DNA of 50,896 nucleotides from Comamonadaceae bacterium (GCA_029255645.1 JANLJE010000030.1:1-50896), one strand, 5' to 3'. Shown: positions 16,312 through 26,124, counted from the stretch's first letter. Notes: generated by a model not told the origin, from the letters alone. Numbers and translations are program-made.

Positions 16312-16953
16312 ATGCGCTATACCATCGTTCCTGTAACGCCCCTCGAGCAGAACTGTTCCATTCTTTGGTGCGAGAACACCCGCCAGGCGGCCGTGGTGGA
16401 CGCGGGCGGGGACCTGGATCGGATCCTGGCCGTCCTCGAGCGGGAGAAGCTCATCCCGGCCACCCTCCTCGTCACCCATGGCCACATCGACCATGCCGGG
16501 GGTGTGGCCGAACTGGCCGAGCTGCTCGAGGTGCCGATCGAAGGGCCCGGCGAGGCAGACCGGTTCTGGATCGAGGGCATGGCGCAGCAATCCCGCATGT
16601 TCGGCTTGGCGCAGGCACGTCCCTTCGAGCCGACCCGCTGGCTGAAGGAGGGAGACCGGGTGCGCTTTGGCGAGGTGGAACTGGAAGTGCTGCATTGCCC
16701 CGGCCACACCCCGGGCCATGTCGCCTTCTACCATCGGCCCGGTCGGCTGCTGGTGGTGGGCGACATCCTCTTTCAAGGCTCGGTCGGCCGTACCGATTTG
16801 CCCGGCGGGGATCAGGAGGCCCTGCTTGCCTCGATCCGGGAAAAACTCTTTCCCCTGGGGGATGAGGTGGATTTCATTCCCGGCCATGGCCCGATGTCCA
16901 CCCTGGGGGAGGAGCGCCGCTTCAATCCCTTCGTCGGCGGGCGTTTCGGCTAA
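16312..16953 (+). CDS. Metallo-beta-lactamase fold hydrolase, glyoxalase II-like (YcbL type)
   Basis: The 213-residue protein has the complete binuclear-metal set: THGHIDH (His56, His58, Asp60, His61), a third His in CPGHTPGH (about 134), Asp in VVGDILF (about 154) and a last His in IPGHGPMS (about 196). It lacks the extra C-terminal helical domain of classic glyoxalase II and matches the shorter YcbL group, thought to hydrolyse S-lactoylglutathione or a related thioester. ATG 16312 begins the family-typical [17 protein letters not shown]; the frame is open upstream but without a site. Confidence 0.9.
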   Translation: MRYTIVPVTPLEQNCSILWCENTRQAAVVDAGGDLDRILAVLEREKLIPATLLVTHGHIDHAGGVAELAELLEVPIEGPGEADRFWIEGMAQQSRMFGLAQARPFEPTRWLKEGDRVRFGEVELEVLHCPGHTPGHVAFYHRPGRLLVVGDILFQGSVGRTDLPGGDQEALLASIREKLFPLGDEVDFIPGHGPMSTLGEERRFNPFVGGRFG

Positions 16954-17032
16954 GCTTCCCAGCCTGGCATGCATATTTGAATTGCGCGTTTTGGGAGTAG
17001 AATCCCCGCCTTCCAAAATTTTCAGGCCCGGG

Positions 17033-18001
17033 ATGAAAACCACCTTTCTCGATTTCGAGCAGCCGATTGCCGAGCTGGAAAACAAGATCGAAGCCCTGCG
17101 CTTCGGCCAGGAAGATTCCGCCGTCGACATTTCCGACGAGATCGAACGCCTGGCGGAAAAAAGCCGGGCCCTCACCCGCGACATCTACGCCAAACTCACG
17201 CCCTGGCAGATCGCCCAGGTGGCCCGGCATCCGCAGCGCCCCTACACCCTCGATTACGTGGAGCGCATCTTCACCGATTTCGAGGAACTGCACGGCGATC
17301 GCGCCTATGCCGACGACAAGGCCATCGTCGGCGGCCTGGCCCGCTTCAATGGCCAGCCCTGCATGGTCATCGGCCACCAGAAGGGCCGCGACACCAAGGA
17401 AAAGATCTACCGCAACTTCGGCATGCCCAGGCCCGAGGGCTACCGCAAGGCCCTGCGCCTGATGAAACTGGCGGAGAAGTTCCGCTTGCCGGTGTTTACT
17501 TTCGTCGATACCCCCGGCGCCTATCCCGGCGTCGATGCCGAGGAGCGGGGCCAGTCCGAGGCCATCGGCCGCAACCTCTATGAAATGGCGATCCTCGCGA
17601 CGCCGATCGTCGTCACCATCATCGGCGAAGGGGGTTCGGGCGGCGCTCTGGCCATTGCCGTGGGCGACGTGGTGCAGATGCTGCAGAATTCCACCTACTC
17701 GGTGATTTCCCCCGAAGGTTGCGCCTCCATTCTCTGGAAAAGCGCCGAGAAGGCCCCCGAAGCCGCCGCGATCATGGGCATCACCGCCCCCCGCCTGAAA
17801 TCCCTGGGCCTCATCGACAAGGTGGTGAATGAACCCTGCGGCGGCGCCCACCGGGATCATGGGCTCATGGCCCAGAACCTCAAGAAGGCCCTGCAAGACA
17901 GTCTCAAGCAGCTCTCCGGCCTGTCCACCGCCGAACTGCTCGAAGCCCGCTACGAGCGCCTGATGGCCTATGGCCGCTTCAAGGAACAAGCCCCCCGCTG
18001 A
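17033..18001 (+). CDS. accA: Acetyl-CoA carboxylase carboxyltransferase, alpha subunit
   Basis: AccA pairs with AccD to move the carboxyl group from biotin to acetyl-CoA, the first step of fatty acid synthesis. The 322-residue length is standard. It has the N-terminal coiled-coil [18 protein letters not shown], the core [24 protein letters not shown], the [15 protein letters not shown] loop and the oxyanion segment [15 protein letters not shown] 17033 is the family start although the frame is open far upstream. Weak TTGAAT (16977) and TAGAAT (16998) boxes precede it. tilS overlaps its 3' end. Confidence 0.97.
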   Translation: MKTTFLDFEQPIAELENKIEALRFGQEDSAVDISDEIERLAEKSRALTRDIYAKLTPWQIAQVARHPQRPYTLDYVERIFTDFEELHGDRAYADDKAIVGGLARFNGQPCMVIGHQKGRDTKEKIYRNFGMPRPEGYRKALRLMKLAEKFRLPVFTFVDTPGAYPGVDAEERGQSEAIGRNLYEMAILATPIVVTIIGEGGSGGALAIAVGDVVQMLQNSTYSVISPEGCASILWKSAEKAPEAAAIMGITAPRLKSLGLIDKVVNEPCGGAHRDHGLMAQNLKKALQDSLKQLSGLSTAELLEARYERLMAYGRFKEQAPR

Positions 18002-19286
18002 TCTCACGGCCGGGTTTGCGGCGGTGCTGCAGGCCCATCTGCCCGTCGGGGCCGAACTCTGGGTCGGGCTCTCCGGCGGCCGCGATTCCGTCGTCCTCCT
18101 CGATCTGGCCAGGCGTTCCTGGCCGCAGCTACGGGCGATCCATGTGCATCATGGTCTTTCCCCCCGGGCCGATGCCTGGGCGGACTTCTGCCAGAGCCTC
18201 TGCCGGGACTGGGACATTCCTTTGCAGATCGCCCGGGTGCGGGTGGAACGCCAAGGCCAGGGCCTCGAAGCCGCCGCCCGAAAGGCGCGCTACCAGGCTT
18301 ACCGGGAGAGCGGCGCCCGCTACCTGGCCCTGGGCCATCATCGCCGCGATCAGGCGGAAACCCTGCTTTTCAACCTCTGCCGGGGCGCCGGCGTGGCCGG
18401 GGCGGCGGCCATGCCCCCGTACCGGGAGCAGGCAGGTTTGTACCTGCTGCGCCCTTTGCTGGCATGGGCTCCGGCGGCTCTGGCCGACTACGCCCGGGCT
18501 TCGGGACTCACTTGGGTCGAAGACGAGAGCAATCAGGATGTGCGCTTTGGCCGCAATTTTTTGCGCCATGAGATTTTGCCGGCCCTGACGCGGCGCTTTC
18601 CCGGCGCCGAAGCCAGCCTTGCCCGGGCGGCGGGGCATTTTGCCGAGGCTCAGGGCCTCCTCGATGAGCTGGCTTTGCAAGACGACGCCCTGATCCAGGC
18701 GCGCCTCGAGCCCTTGCTGCAATTGAGCCCCGCCCGGCAGGCCAACTGGCTGCGCTGGTGGCTGCGTCAGGCCGGCTGGCAGGTGCCCGAGGCCGTGGCG
18801 TTGGCGGAGTGCTTGCGGCAACTGGCCGCCAGTCCGGAGGCGGGGCAACTGGAGTTGCGTCTGGCCGAAGGCAGCCTGCGCCTGTGGCGGGGCCGGCTGT
18901 ACCGGGTGGCGCAGCAGCCGGAGCGGTTGCCCGGACGCTGGGATGGCCAGGCACCCTTTGCCTGGGGAAATGGGCGCTTAAGCTTGCGGCCTGCCCTGGG
19001 GCAGGGGCTGAGTCAGGGACGTCTGGCGGGGCAGGTGCTGGAGGTGCGTTTGCGCCAGGGAGGGGAGCATCTTCGTCCCGGTCCGGGCCGGCCCCGGCGG
19101 CCTTTGAAAAAAATACTGCAGGACAGCGGGCTGCCGCCCTGGGAGCGGGAAACCCTGCCCTTGCTGTTCGTGGGGGAGGAATTGGTGGCCTGCGTCGGGG
19201 TGGTTCTGGCTGCCGATTGGCAATGCGCCCCGGATGAACCGGGCTGGCTGCCCTGCCTGCAAATCGGGCTCAGTTCCGGCGCTTGA
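17970..19286 (+). CDS. tilS: tRNA(Ile)-lysidine synthase
   Basis: TilS modifies C34 of the CAU-anticodon tRNA-Ile to lysidine so it reads AUA. The 438-residue product has the PP-loop SGGRDS (35-40), the family's [14 protein letters not shown] and [21 protein letters not shown], a middle substrate-binding domain and the C-terminal TilS domain ([22 protein letters not shown]). ATG 17970 lies inside accA, a 32-base overlap; later GTG codons would cut off the helix before the PP-loop. accA-tilS order is common in betaproteobacteria. Confidence 0.94.
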   Translation: MAASRNKPPADLTAGFAAVLQAHLPVGAELWVGLSGGRDSVVLLDLARRSWPQLRAIHVHHGLSPRADAWADFCQSLCRDWDIPLQIARVRVERQGQGLEAAARKARYQAYRESGARYLALGHHRRDQAETLLFNLCRGAGVAGAAAMPPYREQAGLYLLRPLLAWAPAALADYARASGLTWVEDESNQDVRFGRNFLRHEILPALTRRFPGAEASLARAAGHFAEAQGLLDELALQDDALIQARLEPLLQLSPARQANWLRWWLRQAGWQVPEAVALAECLRQLAASPEAGQLELRLAEGSLRLWRGRLYRVAQQPERLPGRWDGQAPFAWGNGRLSLRPALGQGLSQGRLAGQVLEVRLRQGGEHLRPGPGRPRRPLKKILQDSGLPPWERETLPLLFVGEELVACVGVVLAADWQCAPDEPGWLPCLQIGLSSGA

Positions 19287-19467
19287 GCCGTTGGGCCCGT
19301 GCCACGGCGGTTTTGCCCCGCTGTTCCAGCCGCCGGGCCTGATGCACTTCCCCGGTACGCCTGCGAAAGTGCAGTGCATCGGCAAGGATCCTGGTTTGGG
19401 CAGGGCCAGGATTGAGCGGCCCAGGATTTACCCTGGACGGCTGGCGGTCGGGGGGCTAGACTTGGCC

Positions 19468-19522
19468 GGCACTTGAGCATGGCACTTGAGCATTCGGGGA
19501 GCATTCGGGGAGCATTCGGGGA
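19468..19522. repeat. Two adjoining tandem arrays, 13 bp x2 and 11 bp x3
   Basis: GGCACTTGAGCAT occurs at 19468-19480 and 19481-19493. GCATTCGGGGA occurs at 19490-19500, 19501-19511 and 19512-19522. All copies are exact, and the two arrays share GCAT at the junction. Confidence 0.95.
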
Positions 19523-19620
19523 GCTGATCCCGTCCCGGCCGTTTCCGTGGCTTTCCACGATACCCCTGGCGATCATGCCGTGATCATGATTTCCGGGGCG
19601 TGACTCTTTGCCACCCTCGG

Positions 19621-19654
19621 GTCGCCATGAAAAGTCGGTCGCCATGAAAAGTCG
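19621..19654. repeat. Exact 17-bp tandem duplication upstream of dctP
   Basis: GTCGCCATGAAAAGTCG is present at 19621-19637 and again at 19638-19654 with no mismatch, 36 bases before the dctP start and ahead of its ribosome binding site. Confidence 0.95.
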
Positions 19655-19689
19655 CCAAAAAAATTTTTCAAATGAATGGAGGAGATGAC

Positions 19690-20694
19690 ATGAAAATATC
19701 TGCACTGTTGTTCGGCCTGCTGGCCTGCGCCGTGACCGCCACGGCTTCGGCCCAGCAAGCCATCGTGATCAAGTTCAGCCATGTGGTGGCTCAGGATACG
19801 CCCAAGGGCAAGGCCGCCGGGTTCTTCGCCAAGCGCGCCGGCGAGCTGACCAAGGGCAGGGTGAAGGTGGAGGTCTACGCCAACAGCACCCTCTATAAAG
19901 ACAAGGAAGAAATGGAAGCCCTGCAGCTCGGGGCCGTGCAGATGCTGGCGCCCTCTCTCGCCAAGTTCGGCCCCCTGGGCGTGCGCGAGTTCGAAGTGTT
20001 CGACCTGCCCTACATCTTTGATGGCTATGCCGACCTGCACAAGGTCACCCAGGGCCCGGTGGGCAAGCAGCTACTTGCCAAGCTGGAGCCCAAGGGGGTG
20101 ATGGGGCTGGCCTTCTGGGACAACGGTTTCAAGTCCTTCTCCGCCAACACCCCGATCAGGACGCCCGCCGATTTGAAGGGCAAGAAGATGCGCATCCAGT
20201 CCTCCAAGGTGCTCGAAGAAGAGATGCGGACCCTGGGCGCGATTCCCCAGGTGATGGCCTTCTCCGAGGTGTACCAGGCCCTGCAGACCGGGGTCGTGGA
20301 TGGTACCGAGAACCCCATCTCCAACCTCTACACCCAGAAGATGCATGAAGTGCAAAAGTACCTCACCCTGACCGAGCATGGCTATCTGGGCTACGCGGTG
20401 ATCACCAACAAGAAATTCTGGGATGGCCTGCCCGGCGATGTACGCAGCGAGCTGGAACAGGCGCTGAAGGAAGCCACCGACTATGCCAACAAGATCGCCA
20501 AGGACGAGAACGATGCGGCTCTGGAAGCGGTGAAGAAGGCCGGCAAGACCATCGTCTATGTCCCCACGCCCGAGGAAAGGCTGGCCTTCAAGCGCGCCCT
20601 GGTGCCGGTGCATAAGAAGATGGAATCCCGTATCGGCGCGGCGCTGATCCAGTCCATCTACAAGGAAACCGGCTTCGATCCCAACAAGCTCTGA
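19690..20694 (+). CDS. dctP: TRAP transporter solute-binding protein, DctP family
   Basis: This is the periplasmic receptor of a tripartite ATP-independent transporter, most likely for C4-dicarboxylates or related acids. The 334-residue product has a Sec signal (ending TASAQ), the DctP core IKFSHVVAQDTPKGKAA, the substrate-binding segment KKMRIQSSKVLEEEM with its key Arg, the hallmark TENPISNLYTQKM, and HGYLGYAVITNKKFW. ATG 19690 has GGAGGA nine bases upstream; an in-frame ATG at 19672 lies before that site. A hairpin separates it from dctQ. Substrate is inferred from family only. Confidence 0.93.
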   Translation: MKISALLFGLLACAVTATASAQQAIVIKFSHVVAQDTPKGKAAGFFAKRAGELTKGRVKVEVYANSTLYKDKEEMEALQLGAVQMLAPSLAKFGPLGVREFEVFDLPYIFDGYADLHKVTQGPVGKQLLAKLEPKGVMGLAFWDNGFKSFSANTPIRTPADLKGKKMRIQSSKVLEEEMRTLGAIPQVMAFSEVYQALQTGVVDGTENPISNLYTQKMHEVQKYLTLTEHGYLGYAVITNKKFWDGLPGDVRSELEQALKEATDYANKIAKDENDAALEAVKKAGKTIVYVPTPEERLAFKRALVPVHKKMESRIGAALIQSIYKETGFDPNKL

Positions 20695-20709
20695 AATCGC
20701 AGGCCGTGA

Positions 20710-20746
20710 AAAAACGCCCGCGCTCCGGAAGGAGGCGGGCGTTTTT
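20710..20746 (+). terminator. Intercistronic hairpin between dctP and dctQ, attenuator-like
   Basis: AAAAACGCCCGC (20710-20721) pairs perfectly with GCGGGCGTTTTT (20735-20746) around a 13-base loop, starting 16 bases after the dctP stop and ending 14 bases before dctQ. It has the form of an intrinsic terminator. It likely gives partial termination or protects the dctP mRNA end, so that more receptor than membrane subunit is made. Confidence 0.78.
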
Positions 20747-20760
20747 GAAGGAGGTTCCCC

Positions 20761-21453
20761 ATGAACAAGATTCTCGACCGGCTCGAAGAGATTCTGATCA
20801 GCAGCTTGATCGGGCTGGCGACGCTGATCATTTTCGTTGCGGTGGTGCATCGCTATCTTTCCGGGATCGGGATTCCCGGACTGCAGGACTGGCTGCTCTC
20901 CATCAACCTCAGCTGGGCCCAGGAACTCACCATCATCATGTTCGTCTGGATGGCGAAGTTCGGCGCCGCCTACGGTGTCCGCACCGGCATCCACGTCGGC
21001 GTGGATGTGCTCATCAATCGCCTCGATGAGAAGAACCGGGCCCGTTTCATCATTTTCGGGCTGGCGGCCGGGGCCGTGTTCACCGGCATCGTCGGCACCC
21101 TGGGAGCCACCTTCGTCTGGGAAAACGGCGCCCATTACCAGATCTTCAAGTGGCTCGGCATCGAGGCCCCCGATCTCTATGAGGGGCCGACCACCCCGGA
21201 CCTGGAATGGCCGACCTGGATCGTCTATTCGGCCATTCCGCTGGGCTCCTACCTGATGTGCTTTCGCTTTTTGCAGGTGCTGGTGACATTCTGGAAAACC
21301 GGCGAATTGCCGCACCACGACCACGGCCAGGTCGAAGGCATCGATGAAGCGCACCTCCCAGTGGATGCCAATCCTTATGACCTGGGCGACAACCTGCATC
21401 CCCAGGATCTGAAACACCACAACCTCGGCGAGGATCAGGGAGGCAAACCATGA
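20761..21453 (+). CDS. dctQ: TRAP transporter small membrane subunit, DctQ family
   Basis: DctQ is the four-helix subunit that works with DctM. The 230-residue product has four hydrophobic segments and the family motif SWAQELTIIMFVWMAKFGAAYGVR. It is longer than usual: an acidic insert near 140-155 (GIEAPDLYEGPTTPDLEW) and a His/Asp-rich hydrophilic tail of about 45 residues (HHDHGQVEGIDEAHLP) after the last helix are extra. GGAGG lies eight bases upstream of ATG 20761. The stop overlaps dctM by ATGA. Confidence 0.9.
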   Translation: MNKILDRLEEILISSLIGLATLIIFVAVVHRYLSGIGIPGLQDWLLSINLSWAQELTIIMFVWMAKFGAAYGVRTGIHVGVDVLINRLDEKNRARFIIFGLAAGAVFTGIVGTLGATFVWENGAHYQIFKWLGIEAPDLYEGPTTPDLEWPTWIVYSAIPLGSYLMCFRFLQVLVTFWKTGELPHHDHGQVEGIDEAHLPVDANPYDLGDNLHPQDLKHHNLGEDQGGKP

Positions 21454-22733
21454 GCGCCCTCATCATCTTTGGCCTCTTGCTCGTCCTGATGCTGACGGGC
21501 ATGCCGATCTCCATTTCCCTGGGCCTGACCGTCCTGATCTTTCTCTTTACCATGACCCAGGTGCCGATCGAATCGGTCGCCTTGAAGCTTTTTACCGGGA
21601 TCGAGAAGTTCGAGATCATGGCGATCCCCTTCTTCATCCTGGCTGGCAACTTCCTTACCCACGGCGGCGTGGCCCGGCGCATGATTCACTTCGCCACGGC
21701 CATGGTCGGCCACTGGCATGGAGGGCTGGGCCTCGGCGGCGTGCTGGCTTGCGCCCTGTTTGCGGCGGTGTCCGGCTCTTCGCCCGCCACCGTGGTGGCG
21801 ATCGGCGCCATCCTGCTGCCGGCCATGGTCAAGCAGGGCTTTCCGAACAAGTTCGGGGCCGGCGTCATCACCACCTCGGGCGCGCTCGGCATCCTGATTC
21901 CGCCTTCCATCGTCATGGTGATGTATTCGGTATCCACCAATACCTCGGTGGGGGCCCTGTTCATGGCCGGCGTGATGCCAGGGCTGCTGCTGGCGGCCTT
22001 CCTGGGTTTTACCACCTGGTACCGGGCGCAGAAGTTCAACTACCCGCGCATGCCCAGGGCGAGCTGGAAGGCACGCCTCATCGCCTTCAAGGACGCGATC
22101 TGGGGCTTGCTGCTGATCGTGGTGGTGATGGGCGGTATCTACTCGGGCATGTTCACTCCCACCGAGGCGGCGGCGATGAGCGCGGTCTATGCCTTCATCG
22201 TGGCGGTGTTCGTCTATCAGGACCTCCGCCTCAAGGACGTGCCCCGGGTGCTGCTCAACTCCGCCAACATGAGCGCCATGCTGCTCTACATCATTACCAA
22301 CGCGGTGCTGTTCAGCTTTTTGCTCACGCACGAGAACATTCCCCAGACCATGGCGGATTACATGATGGGCACCGGCGTCGGCGTGATCGGCTTTTTGATC
22401 ATGGCCAACATCTTGATGCTGATTGCCGGCAACTTCATGGAGCCGTCTTCCATCGTGCTGATCCTGGCGCCCATCCTGTTTCCCATTGCCATGCAGCTGG
22501 GCATCGACCCGGTGCATTTTGGCATCGTGATGGTGGTGAACATGGAAGTGGGCATGTGCCATCCGCCCGTCGGCCTCAACCTCTACGTGGCCTCCGGCAT
22601 CACCAGGATGGGCATCACCGAACTGACCGTGGCGGTCTGGCCCTGGCTGTTCTCCATGCTGGTGTTCCTCGTTCTGGTGACCTACTGGCCCGGTCTTTCC
22701 TTGTGGCTGCCGCGCACGATGGGCATGTTGTAG
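21450..22733 (+). CDS. dctM: TRAP transporter large membrane subunit, DctM family
   Basis: DctM is the sodium-coupled channel subunit. The 427-residue product spans the membrane about 12 times and shows the family motifs AIPFFILAGNFLTHGGVARRM, ALFAAVSGSSPATVVAIGAI, TSGALGILIPPSIVMVMYSV and the mirrored second half with GNFMEPSSIVLILAPILFPIA and NMEVGMCHPPVGLNLYVASGI. The start overlaps the dctQ stop. fixA begins 128 bases downstream without a clear terminator in between. Confidence 0.94.
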   Translation: MSALIIFGLLLVLMLTGMPISISLGLTVLIFLFTMTQVPIESVALKLFTGIEKFEIMAIPFFILAGNFLTHGGVARRMIHFATAMVGHWHGGLGLGGVLACALFAAVSGSSPATVVAIGAILLPAMVKQGFPNKFGAGVITTSGALGILIPPSIVMVMYSVSTNTSVGALFMAGVMPGLLLAAFLGFTTWYRAQKFNYPRMPRASWKARLIAFKDAIWGLLLIVVVMGGIYSGMFTPTEAAAMSAVYAFIVAVFVYQDLRLKDVPRVLLNSANMSAMLLYIITNAVLFSFLLTHENIPQTMADYMMGTGVGVIGFLIMANILMLIAGNFMEPSSIVLILAPILFPIAMQLGIDPVHFGIVMVVNMEVGMCHPPVGLNLYVASGITRMGITELTVAVWPWLFSMLVFLVLVTYWPGLSLWLPRTMGML

Positions 22734-22744
22734 CGAAATCATCC

Positions 22745-22777
22745 TGGCGCGAAGATACTGGCGCGAAGATACTGGCG
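22745..22777. repeat. Tandem duplication, 14-bp unit, in the dctM-fixA spacer
   Basis: TGGCGCGAAGATAC at 22745-22758 is repeated exactly at 22759-22772, and TGGCG follows at 22773. The rest of the 128-base spacer shows no clear promoter. Confidence 0.93.
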
Positions 22778-22861
22778 TTTTTTTGGGTTGGCGGGCGTGC
22801 GGGAAACCGCCGTCGGCTGCCATGGTTCATCCCGAGTTCAACTTTCAGACGGATCGTCATC

Positions 22862-23728
22862 ATGCACATCGTCGTTTGTATCAAGCAGGTGCCGGACAGT
22901 GCCCAGATTCGGGTGCATCCGGTGACCAACACCATCATGCGCCAGGGGGTGCCGGCCATCATCAATCCCTATGACCTGTTCGCCATCGAGGCGGCCCTGG
23001 CCCTCAAGGACCAGCTGGGGGGCAAGGTGACGGTGCTGACCATGGGTCCGCCCCAGGCCGAAGCGGCCCTGAAGAAGGCCCTCTCCTATGGTTGCGACGA
23101 TGCCGTGCTGGTGACCGACAAGCTCTTTGCCGGGTCCGACACCCTGGCCACCTCCTACGTGCTGGCTTCGGCCATCCGGACCCTGGACCAGGAAAATCCG
23201 GTGGATCTGGTGCTGACCGGCAAGCAGACCATCGACGGCGACACCGCCCAGGTAGGGCCGGGCATCGCCAGGCGCCTGAAGCTGGAGCTGCTCACCTATG
23301 TTTCCCGCATCGTCCGCGTGGACCCGGCCGCCCGCAGCATCCGCGTCGAGCGCCGCGCCGAGGGCGGGGTGCAGGTGCTGGAAACCCGCCTGCCGGCCCT
23401 GATCACCATGCTGGAGGGCAGCAACGAGATCCGCTTTGGCAGCGCCCCCGACCTGTTCCGCGCCGCCCGCGCCCAGGTGCGGCGGTGGGACCGCAACGCT
23501 GCCGGCATCGAGGACATCACGAAGGTGGGCCTCAAAGGCAGCCCCACCATCGTCAGCCGGGTCTTCGTGCCCAGCTCCCGGGCCCGGAAGGCCCTGCAGA
23601 TCGGGTTCGACCCCGCCAACCCGGAAGTCGCCACCCAGGCCCTGCTGGACAAGCTGCTGGCGGAATTTCCCAAGGTAAAAAAAGAACTCGACAACAAGCG
23701 TGCGGCCGCAGGAGAACGTCATGAGTGA
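22862..23728 (+). CDS. fixA: FixA, electron transfer flavoprotein beta-type subunit
   Basis: FixA is the EtfB-like half of the FixAB flavoprotein. In bifurcating complexes it carries the flavin that accepts NADH electrons and splits them. The 288-residue product has the family start [34 protein letters not shown], the nucleotide-binding [19 protein letters not shown], and [18 protein letters not shown]. The last 35 residues form a charged extension. Identification as FixA rather than plain EtfB rests on the complete fixABCX set downstream. It overlaps fixB by eight bases. Confidence 0.93.
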   Translation: MHIVVCIKQVPDSAQIRVHPVTNTIMRQGVPAIINPYDLFAIEAALALKDQLGGKVTVLTMGPPQAEAALKKALSYGCDDAVLVTDKLFAGSDTLATSYVLASAIRTLDQENPVDLVLTGKQTIDGDTAQVGPGIARRLKLELLTYVSRIVRVDPAARSIRVERRAEGGVQVLETRLPALITMLEGSNEIRFGSAPDLFRAARAQVRRWDRNAAGIEDITKVGLKGSPTIVSRVFVPSSRARKALQIGFDPANPEVATQALLDKLLAEFPKVKKELDNKRAAAGERHE

Positions 23729-24803
23729 AGCCAGGACCGACAAGCCCATCAAGAAGCGCAAGATCAAGCTGAATGAAGAACTGCTGGCTTACAAGGGTGT
23801 CTGGGTCTTCATCGAGAGCGAGCGGGGCCACGTCCATCCCGTCTCCTGGGAGCTGATGGGCCAGGGCCGCCGCCTGGCGGACCAGCTCGAGGTGGAACTG
23901 TGCGGCGTGGTCATGGGCGCCCCGGGGCCGGACCTGGAAGCGCAGTGCCAGGCCGCCTTTGCCTACGGCGCCGAGCGCTGCTACCGCATCGCCAGCCCGG
24001 TGCTGGCCGAATACCGCAACGAGCCCTTTACCCGCGCCCTGACCGATCTGGTGAATGCCCACAAGCCGGAAATCCTGCTGCTGGGTGCCACCACCCTGGG
24101 CCGGGACCTGGCCGGTTCCGTCGCCACCACCCTGAAGACCGGCCTCACCGCCGACTGCACCGAACTGGCCATCGACCCGGAAGACCGCTGCCTGCTGTCC
24201 ACCCGCCCGACCTTCGGCGGCAGCCTGCTGTGCACCATCGTCACCCTCAACTACCGGCCCCAGATGGCCACGGTGCGCCACCGGGTGATGCCCATGCCCG
24301 ACCCGCAACCGGAACGGACCGGCCTGATCGTGGACTTCGAGGCCGGCCTGATCGAGACCGACATCGTCACCAAGGTGCTGGAATTCATCCCCGATGAGCA
24401 GCGCGACAAGCCCCAGCTGCCTTATGCCGAAATCATCGTCGCCGGTGGCAAGGGGCTGGGCAAGGCCGAGAACTTCAAGCATGTGTGGGATCTGGCCAGG
24501 GTCCTGGGCGGCGAAGTGGGGGCCTCCCGGGCCGCCATCCACGCCGGCTGGATCTCCGCCGACCGCCAGGTGGGCCAGACCGGCCAGACCGTGCGCCCGG
24601 TCCTCTACATCGCTGCCGGCATTTCCGGCGCCATTCAGCACCGGGTGGGCATGGAAGGGGCGGACTGCATCATCGCCATCAACAACGACCCCGGCGCGCC
24701 CATCTTCGACTTCGCCCACTACGCCATCGTCGGCGACTGTAAACAGGTGCTGCCGGCCCTGGGCCGCACCTTCGCCGCCTACCTGGCGCAGCAGGGCCGC
24801 TAA
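23721..24803 (+). CDS. fixB: FixB, electron transfer flavoprotein alpha-type subunit
   Basis: FixB is the EtfA-like subunit carrying the electron-transferring FAD. The 360-residue product starts with a lysine-rich stretch ([18 protein letters not shown]) typical of the Fix branch. It has an N-terminal Rossmann-like domain and the C-terminal FAD domain motifs [51 protein letters not shown] and [16 protein letters not shown] 23721 has GGAG seven bases upstream and lies inside fixA. It is followed ten bases later by fixC. Confidence 0.95.
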   Translation: MSEARTDKPIKKRKIKLNEELLAYKGVWVFIESERGHVHPVSWELMGQGRRLADQLEVELCGVVMGAPGPDLEAQCQAAFAYGAERCYRIASPVLAEYRNEPFTRALTDLVNAHKPEILLLGATTLGRDLAGSVATTLKTGLTADCTELAIDPEDRCLLSTRPTFGGSLLCTIVTLNYRPQMATVRHRVMPMPDPQPERTGLIVDFEAGLIETDIVTKVLEFIPDEQRDKPQLPYAEIIVAGGKGLGKAENFKHVWDLARVLGGEVGASRAAIHAGWISADRQVGQTGQTVRPVLYIAAGISGAIQHRVGMEGADCIIAINNDPGAPIFDFAHYAIVGDCKQVLPALGRTFAAYLAQQGR

Positions 24804-24813
24804 GGAAATTCCC

Positions 24814-26124
24814 ATGACCCAGAACATCGAAAAATTCGACGTCATCGTCGTCGGCGCCGGCCCTGCCGGCAACGCCGCCGCCTACACCCTGGCCAAGGCC
24901 GGCAAGAAGGTGCTGCAGCTGGAGCGGGGCGAGTATCCCGGCTCCAAGAACGTGCAGGGCGCCATCCTCTACGCCGACGCCCTGGAACAGCTCATCCCCG
25001 ATTTCCGCGACTCCGCCCCCCTGGAGCGCCAGGTCATCGAGCAGCGCCTGTGGGTGATGGAGGACGAGTCTTATGTCGGCGCCACCTTCCGCTCCGACCG
25101 CTTCAACCAGATGCCGGGCAACCGCTACACCATCATCCGGGCCCGTTTCGACAAATGGTTTTCCGAGCAGGTGCAGAAGGCCGGCGCCCTGGTGATCTGC
25201 GAAATGACGGTGATCGCCCTGCTGCGCGACGAGTCCGGCAAGGTCATCGGCGTCGAGGTGGACCGGAAGGATGGCAAGATCTACGCCGACACCGTGATTC
25301 TGGCGGACGGGGTCAATTCCCTGGTGGCCAGCCGGGCCGGCCTGCGGCAGGACATCAAGCCCGCCGCCGTAGCCCTGGCGGTGAAGGAAACCGTGTTCCT
25401 GCCCAGGGAAACCGTGGAAGCCCGCTTCAACCTCAAGGGCAGCGAAGGCGTGGTCATCGAGATGCTGGGCAGCATCAGCCAGGGCATGGCCGGCACCGCC
25501 TTCCTCTACACCAACAAGGATTCGATCTCGGTCGGCATCGGCTGCATGCTCTCCGACATGAAGGCGCAGAACACCACCCCGGCGGAACTGCTGGAAAAGC
25601 TCAAGACCCATCCCTCCGTGGCGCCCCTGATTGCCGGCGGCGAGACTCGGGAATACGCCGCCCACCTCATTCCCGAAGGCGGCTACAAGGCCCTGCCCGG
25701 GCTCTACGGCGAAGGCTGGCTGCTGGTGGGGGATTCCGCCGGTTTCGTGAACGCCGTGCACCGGGAAGGCTCCAACCTGGCCATGATCAGCGGCCGCCTC
25801 GCCGCCGAAACCCTGCTGGAACTGGGCGAGAAGGGCCTGCCTTCCAGCGCCGCCAACCTGGCCCGCTACAAGGCCCGGCTGGAAGACAGCATCGTGCTCA
25901 AGGACCTGAAGAAATACCGCAATATCCCGGAGACCCTGGACAGCCAGCGCCAGTTTCTCACCGACTACCCGGCCCTGCTCAACGACGCCGCCCACGAGTT
26001 TTTCACCGTGGACGGCCGGGACAAGGCCAGCAAGGAAAAGGCCATCTTCAACGCCTTCCGCGAACGCCGCAGCCTGCTGGGCCTGCTGGGCGATGCCTAC
26101 CGCCTGTGGCGCGCCACCCGCTGA
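24814..26124 (+). CDS. fixC: FixC, FAD-dependent quinone oxidoreductase of the FixABCX complex
   Basis: FixC resembles ETF:quinone oxidoreductase and carries the high-potential branch to ubiquinone. The 436-residue product has the FAD motif GAGPAG (14-19), the ERGEYPGSKNVQGA segment after it, TVILADGVNSLVAS, the membrane-associated middle, and the second FAD contact GWLLVGDSAGFVN. The C-terminal iron-sulfur domain of eukaryotic ETF-QO is absent; FixX supplies it as a separate protein. GGAA lies seven bases before ATG 24814. A 137-base spacer precedes fixX. Confidence 0.95.
   Translation: MTQNIEKFDVIVVGAGPAGNAAAYTLAKAGKKVLQLERGEYPGSKNVQGAILYADALEQLIPDFRDSAPLERQVIEQRLWVMEDESYVGATFRSDRFNQMPGNRYTIIRARFDKWFSEQVQKAGALVICEMTVIALLRDESGKVIGVEVDRKDGKIYADTVILADGVNSLVASRAGLRQDIKPAAVALAVKETVFLPRETVEARFNLKGSEGVVIEMLGSISQGMAGTAFLYTNKDSISVGIGCMLSDMKAQNTTPAELLEKLKTHPSVAPLIAGGETREYAAHLIPEGGYKALPGLYGEGWLLVGDSAGFVNAVHREGSNLAMISGRLAAETLLELGEKGLPSSAANLARYKARLEDSIVLKDLKKYRNIPETLDSQRQFLTDYPALLNDAAHEFFTVDGRDKASKEKAIFNAFRERRSLLGLLGDAYRLWRATR

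Larger units (their letters stand above)
19287..19689. other. 403-base spacer with three tandem duplications, probable dctP promoter region
   Basis: No gene is supported here. The spacer holds GGCACTTGAGCAT twice (19468, 19481), an 11-bp unit three times (19490-19522) and an exact 17-bp unit twice (19621, 19638). A minus-strand frame ending at 19270 reads well for about 45 codons but has no start. I saw no clean sigma-70 or sigma-54 pair. Confidence 0.6.

Noticed and set aside
19270-19420. Minus-strand frame of about 45 codons ending at 19270
   Set aside because: It reads like a basic C-terminal tail but has an upstream stop and no ATG, GTG or TTG giving a sensible protein. It could be a gene remnant, but this cannot be supported.
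19287-22861. Search for sigma-54 (GG-N10-GC) or NifA sites before dctP and fixA
   Set aside because: Several TGGC stretches occur in the repeats, but none has the GC at the right distance and no TGT-N10-ACA pair was seen.
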